Shown piece after piece: positions 1 through 7,858 of a stretch of DNA of 64,000 bases. Numbering within the stretch: the stretch's first letter is position 1; each line of letters starts with the position of its first letter. Source of the DNA: Chitinophagaceae bacterium (lineage in GTDB: Bacteria; Bacteroidota; Bacteroidia; Chitinophagales; Chitinophagaceae); contig JADKAZ010000016.1 of NCBI GenBank assembly GCA_016719015.1, positions 93,483-157,482 on the forward strand, given 5' to 3'. The position numbers were made by a program, and so were the translations under genes. Under the pieces are notes generated by a model. That model had not been told where the DNA came from. It made no database searches and saw only the letters and a program-made list of their open reading frames with translations.

Positions 1-173
1 GTGATGGCACTTGCCTGGGTACCCATGATGCTTAACAACACTAAGCCCCAGGGCAAACTGCGGTTAGACAAAAAATAACCATCAAGATTATGAGAAGTAC
101 GGCTTTTATACAAGCCATAAGTTATAATGCCAAGCAGGGTAACGACCAGTACTATCCAATCTAACTGGTTCAT
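1..173 (-). CDS. sodium:solute symporter family protein, N-terminal part (runs off window)
   Basis: I translated the minus strand by hand. The protein starts MNQLDWIVLVVTLLGII and continues through a YxSRTSHNLDGYFLSNRSLPW segment into a second hydrophobic stretch ending GTQASAIT at the window edge. A first helix followed by a short loop with 'GYFLSNRSLPW' is the standard start of SSS-family (SLC5-like) Na+/solute symporters, which bring a solute into the cytoplasm together with sodium. The start codon overlaps the stop of the 41-residue gene upstream (ATGA), so it is translationally coupled to the PIG-L deacetylase operon. The substrate cannot be told, although a sugar released by the deacetylase pathway is possible. 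Only about 57 residues are in the window. Confidence 0.85.
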   Translation of the reverse strand, partial: MNQLDWIVLVVTLLGIITYGLYKSRTSHNLDGYFLSNRSLPWGLVLLSIMGTQASAI

Positions 174-295
174 GAAAAACGTTTAGTGAAGAAAGTGAAA
201 AGAACAATCAGCACAACGAGGAAAGCAACAACCAGCACATACCAGTAGTTCCAGTTGTTAAAAAATGGGGCCTTATCGTTGTCTGATTTGTGCAT
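170..295 (-). CDS. small single-pass membrane protein (41 aa)
   Basis: This short gene encodes MHKSDNDKAPFFNNWNYWY, then a strongly hydrophobic helix (VLVVAFLVVLIVLFTFF) and a basic end TKRFS. Its stop codon overlaps the start of the symporter gene (ATGA), and it begins a few bases after the stop of the 58-residue gene. This tight coupling inside an operon is the main evidence that it is real. The layout (polar N-terminus with Trp/Tyr at the interface, one helix, TKR tail) fits a small membrane partner of the neighbouring symporter. No family is recognised. The role as symporter subunit is inference. Confidence 0.65.
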   Translation of the reverse strand: MHKSDNDKAPFFNNWNYWYVLVVAFLVVLIVLFTFFTKRFS

Positions 296-299
296 ACAC

Positions 300-476
300 T
301 TATTTTCGGGTAGTACGTAACCAGCCAGTCAGTACAATCAGGATACCGAGTACAAGACCAATTAAAATTCCGACCCTGACTCTTTTTATCAATATCCCAA
401 TCACTAAACCTATAACAATGGCAAATATAAAAGCCATTTCTCCCCTTCTTACATCCGGCTTTTGCTGTGCTGCCAT
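300..476 (-). CDS. small membrane protein, two predicted helices (58 aa)
   Basis: The frame reads MAAQQKPDVRRGEM, then a first hydrophobic stretch (AFIFAIVIGLVIGILI), a basic hinge KRVRV and a second hydrophobic stretch (GILIGLVLGILIVLTGWL) ending RTTRK. Its ATG follows the TAA of the PIG-L deacetylase with no gap. The start, stop and spacing therefore fit one transcript of deacetylase, this gene, the 41-aa gene and the symporter. The glycine-rich helices could pack against another membrane protein. I do not recognise a family. Confidence 0.65.
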   Translation of the reverse strand: MAAQQKPDVRRGEMAFIFAIVIGLVIGILIKRVRVGILIGLVLGILIVLTGWLRTTRK

Positions 477-2972
477 TTAAAACCCCTTTTTCTTGTTTAA
501 TGCAATAATATTAGCCAATAACCTGAATGCTCCCGGCACACCGGCAGGCAGTTCCCGAAAGAAAACAATACCTGTATAGGTAAACCAGCCCTTACCATAT
601 TTAGCTACTATCAGGCTTCCATCATCCGATTTCTCACCGGGGTCACTCATCCCAATCAGTTTTTCATACTTACCGGAAGTGTCACTGGCATGATAGATAC
701 TGCGTTCCTGTATCCATCCTTTAAAATCATCCTGAACTATCTTGTTTGGAAAATTAAAAACGGGGTGCTCTGGTTTTAATAAAGAAACCGGTGCGTTTTC
801 ATTGGTTACCCTTGTCCTGGTTATATTGAAATTATACGGACCTATCTTAGCTCTTACCGGCCCTATCTGGTTACTGGTATTGTATTGAACAATCAGGTTA
901 CCACCTTCATTAACATACTTCATTAACTTATCATAGTGATTGTTCATCCAGCTGTGGGTGTTATAAGCCCTGACACCTGTAATAATAGCATCGAACTGGT
1001 TTAGATTATTTTTAGCCAGCTCCTTATTAGTCAACAGCGTTACTTCATACCCCATTTGTTCCAATGCTTCAGGAACTTTATCACCAGCACCAACGATATA
1101 ACCAATTTTTTTACCGTAGATTTTTAGATCAAGTTTAATATTGGAAACTGTGACCGGTACAAAATAACTTAGATAAGGTATGTGGTCGTACCTAACCTCT
1201 TTCAGACCTAATTGGAAAATTGGATTGTTACCGGTAACGTCATTGGCACCAAAAAAATAATTATTGTCCTTCCCCGCCTTTACTGTGTATTTAACTTCCA
1301 GCGTTTTATTCTTTTCATCGAAAAATATTTTATCGGGGCTAAATTCCACTTTTACATTGTCAGCCTGTTCTGTAGCAACATCTTTCAATAGGGCTGAAAA
1401 CCCTTTCTTTTTTGAGGTAAGGCTTAATGTGCCTGAAAATTCATTATTACCTTTTGACAACTTTACCTTTTCATCAGTTTCAATTAAAACAGACGGCAGT
1501 ACTACCAGGGGTTGATATAGTTCTCCCCGAACCGGATCAGTAAATTTATACTTCACCGGTTGGGCAAACTGAATATTTTGCCCTTCTATATTCAAATCAA
1601 CTAACAGGAAAAAAGATGGGTTTACATCTGGTAATCCGATATATGCCTGTTCAGAGACATTGTAATATCCTTCTGTCATTTTATTCTGGAGCCAGTAGGG
1701 TTGTGTAAGGTTTGTTGAGGGATGTACGAAATACGTTTTTGAATAATTCAGATTTTTATTTTTTCCAAGTGGTAAATTAAATGAGGAATCAAACAGTTGT
1801 CCCGATGCGACCTTAACTCTTTTTAGAATTGCGTTAATGCCAAGACGGTTATTAAAAGAAAAATTTATCCGTATGGAATCGGTTTTTACTGCAAATTGCT
1901 CTGAAGTTGTGGCGTCTATAAACAAACCACTGCATTGCTGAATCAATTCCTTTGTTTCCTCGATTTTCTTTAGTTGCCATATACCATTTGGCAGGTTTAT
2001 CAATACATTATATAATAGTACAAGGCCCTTTACTGATTTTTCCGGATGCAAAAAATCAAATGAAGCGGTCAAGCTGTCAATCATTGCTGAAATTTTACTA
2101 CCACCAGGTATTTTGTTCCAGGTTGCGTCTATGCCATCCATTAAATCCGTAACAGGCATATCTCCATTAGTAGCTTTAAAATACTCTAATGCTTCACCTC
2201 GTGAGGCTGGCACTCCAAACCCCTGGCTCTTATGTTGGCTCCGGCTTTCAGCTGCTATCTCACCATAGCTTTTTCCCAGTAATGGGTTATAGCCCCCTAC
2301 ATCTATTTTAAACTGATCTTCCCTTGTTGTATTCGTGCCGCCAAAGTTGAATGTATTCCACATCACTCTTTTTGCCTGCCACACCGATACATATTTTAAC
2401 TGCTCAGGAAAACGATTGGGATCTGCCGCAGCTGTAAATGCTTCATTGGCTAAAATCCCGGAAGCGGTGTGATGACCATGACCACCTTCACCTGTTACTG
2501 GAAAACGATTAATGATTATATCCGGCTGAAATTTCCGAATCACCCACACTACATCGCTCAATATTTTTTCTTTATCCCACTTGGTAAATGTTTCTTCCGG
2601 GCTTTTGGAATACCCAAAGTCAAAGGCCCGGGTAAAAAATTGTTCGCCACCGTCAATTCTCCTGGCTGCTAATAACTCCTGGGTTCTTATCAATCCTAAT
2701 TCAATTCCCTGTTCATCGCCAATTAAGTTTTGTCCACCATCTCCTCTGGTCAGCGACAAATAACCCGTACGGTATAGCTTGTCTTTAGAGAGGTAAGCAA
2801 TCAACCTGGTATTCTCATCATCAGGATGGGCAGCGATATACAAAACAGAGCCCAAAACATTTAGCTTTTTGATAGCCTGGTACATTTCAGCGGAGGTCCA
2901 GCTTTTGGGAGGTTGTGCTAACGCATCAGACAATTTACAACAGACAAAAATTGCAAGCAGGAGTCTCTTCAT
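477..2972 (-). CDS. PIG-L family deacetylase, large secreted form
   Basis: This 831-residue protein has an N-terminal signal peptide ending near ALAQ (residue 20), so it is probably periplasmic. The PIG-L/LmbE zinc site is visible: AHPDDEN at residues 48-54 and GHGHH near residues 164-168. PIG-L enzymes remove an N-acetyl group from sugar substrates such as GlcNAc conjugates. The catalytic domain takes up roughly the first 300 residues. The remaining 500 include a beta-rich region and a late segment (GYEVTLLTNKEL, ITGVRAYNTH, GGNLIVQYNT) like the glutamine-amidotransferase-like fold often attached to large LmbE proteins. This is not the short BshB type used for bacillithiol. It leads an operon with two small membrane proteins and a symporter, which suggests extracellular deacetylation followed by uptake (inference). 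Confidence 0.9.
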   Translation of the reverse strand: MKRLLLAIFVCCKLSDALAQPPKSWTSAEMYQAIKKLNVLGSVLYIAAHPDDENTRLIAYLSKDKLYRTGYLSLTRGDGGQNLIGDEQGIELGLIRTQELLAARRIDGGEQFFTRAFDFGYSKSPEETFTKWDKEKILSDVVWVIRKFQPDIIINRFPVTGEGGHGHHTASGILANEAFTAAADPNRFPEQLKYVSVWQAKRVMWNTFNFGGTNTTREDQFKIDVGGYNPLLGKSYGEIAAESRSQHKSQGFGVPASRGEALEYFKATNGDMPVTDLMDGIDATWNKIPGGSKISAMIDSLTASFDFLHPEKSVKGLVLLYNVLINLPNGIWQLKKIEETKELIQQCSGLFIDATTSEQFAVKTDSIRINFSFNNRLGINAILKRVKVASGQLFDSSFNLPLGKNKNLNYSKTYFVHPSTNLTQPYWLQNKMTEGYYNVSEQAYIGLPDVNPSFFLLVDLNIEGQNIQFAQPVKYKFTDPVRGELYQPLVVLPSVLIETDEKVKLSKGNNEFSGTLSLTSKKKGFSALLKDVATEQADNVKVEFSPDKIFFDEKNKTLEVKYTVKAGKDNNYFFGANDVTGNNPIFQLGLKEVRYDHIPYLSYFVPVTVSNIKLDLKIYGKKIGYIVGAGDKVPEALEQMGYEVTLLTNKELAKNNLNQFDAIITGVRAYNTHSWMNNHYDKLMKYVNEGGNLIVQYNTSNQIGPVRAKIGPYNFNITRTRVTNENAPVSLLKPEHPVFNFPNKIVQDDFKGWIQERSIYHASDTSGKYEKLIGMSDPGEKSDDGSLIVAKYGKGWFTYTGIVFFRELPAGVPGAFRLLANIIALNKKKGF

Positions 2973-3089
2973 TTGAGCAATTATTATTCAGCGAATATAA
3001 GCCTTGTTGCTAAAGTAGGTTGGCCGTTCATATAACAAACAATTCAATCGATTTATGTAGCTTTATTTCTCTTTAACCACCACAGCAGT

Positions 3090-4811
3090 ATGAACAAAAC
3101 AACTACGGCAATTATCCTTATCCTCTCCTTATTTTTTTCCTGCACTACAGCGAAGAATACTACACAGCCTTCCATTGTCATCAATCCTTATCAATATTCA
3201 GGACAGAAAAAGATAGTGGCTGAAAATGGCGCTGTTGTTTCTGCACATCCTTTGGCAAGTAAAGTGGGTGTTGAGATTCTCAAAATGGGTGGCAATGCAA
3301 TAGATGCAGCCATTGCTACTCAACTGGCATTAGCTGTAGTGTATCCCAATGCAGGCAACCTCGGTGGTGGTGGATTTACTGTTGCAAGGTTAAGTAATGG
3401 CGAGTTGATATCCATTGATTACCGGGAAAAAGCCCCCGGACTTTCAACCCGTGACATGTATGTGGATGCAGATGGAACAGCAAGAACAGATAAAAGCCAG
3501 GATGGCCATTTAGCCAGTGGAGTTCCAGGTTCGGTTGCCGGAATTTTTGCTGCCTTACAATATGCAAAACTTACATTTTCCAAATTGATACAGCCTGCTA
3601 TAGACCTGGCAGAAAAAGGATTCGTTATCACACAAAGAGAAGCTAATTCCTTAAACGGCTTACAAGCCGAGCTGAAAAAATTCAATACAGTAATGCCGGT
3701 GTTTGTTAAAGATCAGTGGAAAGGTGGTGATACATTAATACAGTCTGATTTGTCCAATACATTAAAAAGGATCCGTGACAAGGGAGCCGCAGGATTCTAT
3801 CAGGGCGAAACTGCAAGACTGATTGTGGAAGAAATGAAAAAAGGTGCTGGTATTATCTCATATGAGGATCTGAAAAATTATAAAGCCCTGCCAAGAATCC
3901 CGCATAGTTTTAACTACAAAGACTATAAAATTGTTGGGATGCCAATGCCCAGCAGCGGCGGTTTGCTTTTACACCAGATGATGAAGATGATTGAAGGTCG
4001 GAATATTGCGGCTATGGGTTTTCATTCGGTACAAGCTGTGCAGCTAATGACAGAAGTAGAACGCAGGGCTTATGCAGACCGGGCCGAATACATGGGTGAT
4101 GCTGATTTTTACAAAGTTCCGGTGGCAAAGCTTGGCAGCGATGCATATTTGAAAGAACGTATGCTTTCTTACAATCCGGAAAAAGCCACACCCAGTACCG
4201 ATATAAAACCCGGAATTATAACCGGACAAGAAAGTGAGGAAACGACGCATTTTAGTGTGATTGATAAAGAAGGCAATGCCGTATCAATAACTACAACTCT
4301 TAATAACTCTTATGGAAGTAAAACAGTTGTTGGCGGTGCCGGATTCTTTCTGAACGATGAAATGGACGATTTCAGTATTAAACCCGGCGTACCAAATATG
4401 TTTGGTGCGGTGGGTGGCGAAGCCAATGCCATTGCAGCCGGTAAAAGAATGCTGAGTTCCATGGCCCCAACCATTGTATTAAAAGATAATAAACCCTTTA
4501 TCGTTATTGGCACACCCGGTGGTACTACTATCCCAACACAGGTTTTTCAAACACTGGTAAATATGCTTGAGTTTAATATGAGTACAGAAGATGCTGTTTA
4601 TAAACCCAGGTTTCATCATCAATGGTTGCCGGATGAACTGAGGATTGAAAAAAATTTTCCTCAACCAGTCCAGGATGCAATGCAAAAAATGGGATATACC
4701 ATAAAAGAGAGGGGTTCTTTTGGCCGGACAGAAGTAATTAAAATTTTACCTAACGGAAAATTTGAAGCCGTTGCAGATAACAGGGGCGATGATTCAGCAG
4801 AAGGGTTTTAA
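3090..4811 (+). CDS. ggt: gamma-glutamyltransferase (lipoprotein)
   Basis: The 573-residue precursor is cleaved by itself into two chains and transfers or hydrolyses gamma-glutamyl groups of glutathione-like compounds outside the cytoplasm. It begins with a lipoprotein signal ending LFFSC (Cys18). Family marks include GGNAIDAA, the nucleophile threonine at the start of TTHFSVID (Thr385, new N-terminus of the small chain), NNSYGSKTVVGGAGFFLNDEMDDF, MLSSMAPTIV and GTPGGTTIPTQVFQ. The length is normal for the family. It is transcribed away from the PIG-L operon, with a 117-bp gap. A GCS2-type ligase lies 15 kb away, so a link through gamma-glutamyl peptides is possible but unproven. Confidence 0.95.
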   Translation: MNKTTTAIILILSLFFSCTTAKNTTQPSIVINPYQYSGQKKIVAENGAVVSAHPLASKVGVEILKMGGNAIDAAIATQLALAVVYPNAGNLGGGGFTVARLSNGELISIDYREKAPGLSTRDMYVDADGTARTDKSQDGHLASGVPGSVAGIFAALQYAKLTFSKLIQPAIDLAEKGFVITQREANSLNGLQAELKKFNTVMPVFVKDQWKGGDTLIQSDLSNTLKRIRDKGAAGFYQGETARLIVEEMKKGAGIISYEDLKNYKALPRIPHSFNYKDYKIVGMPMPSSGGLLLHQMMKMIEGRNIAAMGFHSVQAVQLMTEVERRAYADRAEYMGDADFYKVPVAKLGSDAYLKERMLSYNPEKATPSTDIKPGIITGQESEETTHFSVIDKEGNAVSITTTLNNSYGSKTVVGGAGFFLNDEMDDFSIKPGVPNMFGAVGGEANAIAAGKRMLSSMAPTIVLKDNKPFIVIGTPGGTTIPTQVFQTLVNMLEFNMSTEDAVYKPRFHHQWLPDELRIEKNFPQPVQDAMQKMGYTIKERGSFGRTEVIKILPNGKFEAVADNRGDDSAEGF

Positions 4812-4843
4812 AATAAGTATTAAAAATCAGTAATTAAATAATT

Positions 4844-5386
4844 ATGAGTTCACTGGCTAAAGAATTTATTAAAACAGCGACGAAGCGTTTAAAATATTAC
4901 AAAGACCTTGGCGACAAAACCCTTGAGCAATTAGGCGATTGGGATTTTCATTATCAACCTAATGAAGAATCGAATAGTATTGCAATCATCATACAGCATA
5001 TGGCGGGCAATATGCTTAGCCGCTGGACTAACTTTATTGATGAAGATGGAGAAAAAGAATGGCGGCAAAGGGATGAGGAATTCAAGGTTCATTCCCATAA
5101 TAAACAACAGCTAATTGAACTATGGGAAAAGGGCTGGACATGTTTTTTCACAGCTCTTGCATCGCTTAAAAAAAAGGATCTGAAACTTACCATTCTCATA
5201 CGCAAAGAACCTTTATCGGTAATTGATGCCATCAACAGACAGATGGCACATTATCCTTATCATGTAGGGCAAATAATACATATTGCTAAAACAATAAAAG
5301 GGAAAAACTGGAAGAATCTTTCTATACCCAAAGGCGAATCATTGATTTACAATAGTAATGCTGAAATAAAAGATCCGGCCAAATAA
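4844..5386 (+). CDS. DUF1572 / DinB-like protein
   Basis: This 180-residue soluble protein matches the DUF1572 branch of the DinB/YfiT-like four-helix fold. It shows AIIIQHMAGNMLSRW in the first third and HYPYHVGQIIHIAK near residue 140, which supply the histidines that bind a metal in relatives. The biochemical role is unknown; relatives include thiol transferases that use mycothiol or bacillithiol. It starts 32 bp after the gamma-glutamyltransferase gene on the same strand and may be co-transcribed with it. A thiol-related role would fit that neighbour, but this is inference. Confidence 0.8.
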   Translation: MSSLAKEFIKTATKRLKYYKDLGDKTLEQLGDWDFHYQPNEESNSIAIIIQHMAGNMLSRWTNFIDEDGEKEWRQRDEEFKVHSHNKQQLIELWEKGWTCFFTALASLKKKDLKLTILIRKEPLSVIDAINRQMAHYPYHVGQIIHIAKTIKGKNWKNLSIPKGESLIYNSNAEIKDPAK

Positions 5387-5396
5387 GTTCTAATGC

Positions 5397-5427
5397 TTTA
5401 CTTTCCCGTATTAAATAACTACTTTTG
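5397..5427 (+). promoter_or_regulatory. Bacteroidota-type promoter for the outer-membrane barrel gene
   Basis: The -7 element TACTTTTG at 5420-5427 fits TAnnTTTG exactly. TTTA at 5397-5400 sits 19 bp upstream, one base off the -33 TTTG. The expected transcript start lies about 20 bases before ATG 5453. This also argues against the upstream in-frame ATG at 5393 as the real start. Confidence 0.6.
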
Positions 5428-5452
5428 CCCCCTTTCACCCCACCAGCGTATT

Positions 5453-6127
5453 ATGAAAACGATTTATATTTTAACGGCCACCTTATTTACAGCACTTTAT
5501 GCCAACTGCCAGATTGAGTGGGCAGTTTTTGCTGGCCCGCAGGCTACCAATACAAACTATGTAATACAAGGGGCGAAGCAAAAAAGTGAAGCTAAGTATG
5601 GTTTCCAGGCTGGTGTAGCACTGAAAGTTCCGTTTGAGGGCAATTTATTTTTTGCACCCGAAGGCTTTTATAGTATGAAAGGATATAAAGTGACATTCAG
5701 CCGCTTTGTTTATCCTCCCGGTCCTACAGCTGCTGATAATAATACCACTTTCCATTGTTTTGAATTGGCGGCATTGTTACAATATGATTTTGGTAATAAC
5801 CCAAGTCATTTTTATATCAAAGCCGGCCCGTCTTTAGATTTCCAGTTATTCGGAAAAGAAAAATTTAATGAAATAGGCGGAGGTTCTGTTGACAGAAGTA
5901 TGAAATTTGGCCCCGGTGAGTATGGACGTTACTCTGCCAACCTATTAGCAAAGTTGGGTTATGAAACAGCCAGTGGCTTTATGATTAGTGCTCATTATAC
6001 GCATGGTGCTGCCAACCTAAATAATGCAGATGGCGGGCCTGCTTTTCGTCACCGGGCTTATGGCATTTCAATTGGCAAATACATTAACCGGAAAAAGATT
6101 GTGATGGACACTAAGAATAAGGAGTAA
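5453..6127 (+). CDS. outer-membrane beta-barrel protein (PorT-like)
   Basis: The protein has a clear signal peptide (MKTIYILTATLFTALYANCQ), then alternating beta strands typical of small Bacteroidota barrels: GFQAGVALKVPF, LFFAPEGFYSMKGY, ELAALLQYDFG, FYIKAGPSLDFQLFG and GFMISAHYTHG. It ends HRAYGISIGKYI, a strand-like segment close to the C-terminus. The upstream in-frame ATG at 5393 is rejected because the promoter lies after it and the signal peptide begins at 5453. About 224 residues remain. The exact function (structural, transport or binding) is not visible. Confidence 0.8.
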   Translation: MKTIYILTATLFTALYANCQIEWAVFAGPQATNTNYVIQGAKQKSEAKYGFQAGVALKVPFEGNLFFAPEGFYSMKGYKVTFSRFVYPPGPTAADNNTTFHCFELAALLQYDFGNNPSHFYIKAGPSLDFQLFGKEKFNEIGGGSVDRSMKFGPGEYGRYSANLLAKLGYETASGFMISAHYTHGAANLNNADGGPAFRHRAYGISIGKYINRKKIVMDTKNKE

Positions 6128-6132
6128 GAGAA

Positions 6133-7476
6133 TTATTTTTTTTCAAATAGTTTTCTCAATTCTTCATTCGTAAAAACATGCCGGAACAAAGAGTCTTCTT
6201 CTATCCTCCTATTTAGTATAAGTCCCTTTTTTATTGCTTCTTTTAGATTTTTTTCACTCCGTTTTTTATTGCCCATCCCTGCTGCGGCTCTTGCTATCAT
6301 GTAGTTAGGAGTACTGTTATCTATATCAAAACACAACAACACTTCTGCTACTGTAGATGCGGTTCGGTATTCACCCGAACCCATTAGAAGGAAAAAATAT
6401 TCCATGCAGGTTCTTGTACTGTGATCATAACAACGCCTGGATGATTGTTGTTTATACTCGTCTTTATCTTTTCTCATCTGCTTCAACTCCCCGGCTTTCA
6501 TCAGCCATGCTGCTTTTTCGAAATCTCTCGCATCATTTTTTTGTAACAGCAATTGATTAAACATCAGCGAAAATCCGTTCATATAATTTTGTTCCTGCTC
6601 TAACACCGTTTCGAAATCGTTTTTATCAGCAATGAAATTTTTATCTTTCTCTACCTGGCCCATCAGCAAACTGGCTTTTGCTTCCAGAATAGGAATTTTT
6701 GCCAGTTGTTTTGCATCCAGCCAGGCTGAATAAAGAAACCCCGAATTAACTTTCATATTAACCGGTTTCCAGATAAGAGAAGCAAATTCTTCAGGTAGGA
6801 TGTTTAATTTACCTGGCTTGGCTGTCATCCATAAAAAAGCAAGGCTCAGCTGTGTTATTGGCGGCCACTCATGTCCACCTGAAAATGTGAGCAGGATATT
6901 ATTAATTTTTAATTGCTCTAAATAATTACTGTTATCAACGAGCTCCCCGAAATTCATATCCTCATCGCCAACAATAGCCGCATATGCCTTGAGATTTTCA
7001 GAGGAAATATTTTCCGCACCATTAAAACCGGCGCCGCAGGCAATTACACCAGTAACTTGCGGATACGCCATTGCAATAGCAGCAGCAGCTCTCGAACCAC
7101 CTGAAAAACCTGCCACCAAAATCATCTGGGTATCTATTGAAAATCGTTGTATTAAATCATTAAAAATTGCTGTAAAAGACTGGACGGAAGATTGACCTTC
7201 AAAATTTCTACTGTTGAAAGATCCTGCGATAATTAAATTGTATTCATCTGCCAGTGAAGAATATTTTTCTACAGGAAAATCACCTCTTGCGGCCGGGTCA
7301 AGGAAAATAATGACCGGATACTTTCTGCCTTCCTGGTAGGATGATGGTAAGCGGAGAGAGTATTGTTGTATAGAATCGAGGCTGCACTTAACCCGGAGTA
7401 ATGACTTTATTTCAGTATGCTGCGCAGCTATTTGCTGTGAAAAGAAAAGAAAAAAACCGAACATAGCTGATCTCAT
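6133..7476 (-). CDS. secreted alpha/beta hydrolase with helical C-terminal part
   Basis: Of 447 residues, the first 19 form a signal peptide ending IAAQ. The next 200 look like an alpha/beta hydrolase of the dienelactone-hydrolase/PHB-depolymerase kind: KYPVIIFLDPAARGDFP (strand and oxyanion region), nucleophile elbow GFSGG with Ser125, VGDEDMNFGELVD (likely acid) and FSGGHEWPP (likely catalytic His). Residues 230-447 are helical and resemble degenerate TPR-type repeats. The substrate is unknown and could be an ester or peptide in the periplasm. The gene converges on the barrel gene with a 5-bp gap, and no operon partner is visible. Confidence 0.75.
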   Translation of the reverse strand: MRSAMFGFFLFFSQQIAAQHTEIKSLLRVKCSLDSIQQYSLRLPSSYQEGRKYPVIIFLDPAARGDFPVEKYSSLADEYNLIIAGSFNSRNFEGQSSVQSFTAIFNDLIQRFSIDTQMILVAGFSGGSRAAAAIAMAYPQVTGVIACGAGFNGAENISSENLKAYAAIVGDEDMNFGELVDNSNYLEQLKINNILLTFSGGHEWPPITQLSLAFLWMTAKPGKLNILPEEFASLIWKPVNMKVNSGFLYSAWLDAKQLAKIPILEAKASLLMGQVEKDKNFIADKNDFETVLEQEQNYMNGFSLMFNQLLLQKNDARDFEKAAWLMKAGELKQMRKDKDEYKQQSSRRCYDHSTRTCMEYFFLLMGSGEYRTASTVAEVLLCFDIDNSTPNYMIARAAAGMGNKKRSEKNLKEAIKKGLILNRRIEEDSLFRHVFTNEELRKLFEKK

Positions 7477-7858
7477 TATTCTATTGATTTAGATACTCAC
7501 TTTTTTTTCCCGTACATTTCGTTGGAAAAACATCATATCACCCTTTCCCCATTAATCAAATCGGGTACCATTACACCACCTTAAAAACTTTTTACCTGCT
7601 GATGGGAGCCTTGCAGCATCCCGTAAAGCAAAACTTTTGTTAAGAAGAAAAAGTGAAAATATGATGACCAGCTTTTCATGTTAGGAATTTGAAGCAATTT
7701 AGGCCATTTAATAAACCATAAAGGGTCAAAAAACAAAAGGCATCCGATTGCTTCTTACTTTCGTTTTGGTCTATTGTAACTTATTGGGGAAATACAACTT
7801 GGTATTGAATTTGCCCTAAGGGAACGATTGCCTACTTTTACAACTTAAATGACTGAAT
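7477..7858. other. intergenic region between divergent genes
   Basis: About 380 bp separate the hydrolase from the TamB-like gene. I found no open frame with coding character and no RNA gene. A TACTTTTA box at 7833-7840, one base off TAnnTTTG, is a plausible -7 element for the TamB-like gene. Confidence 0.5.

Noticed and set aside
265..480. Plus-strand open frame of 71 codons
   Set aside because: It lies opposite the 58-residue minus-strand gene, which has a hydrophobic pattern, a start abutting the previous stop and an operon context.
5393..5452. Earlier ATG for the outer-membrane barrel gene
   Set aside because: A consensus promoter lies after it and the signal peptide begins at 5453.
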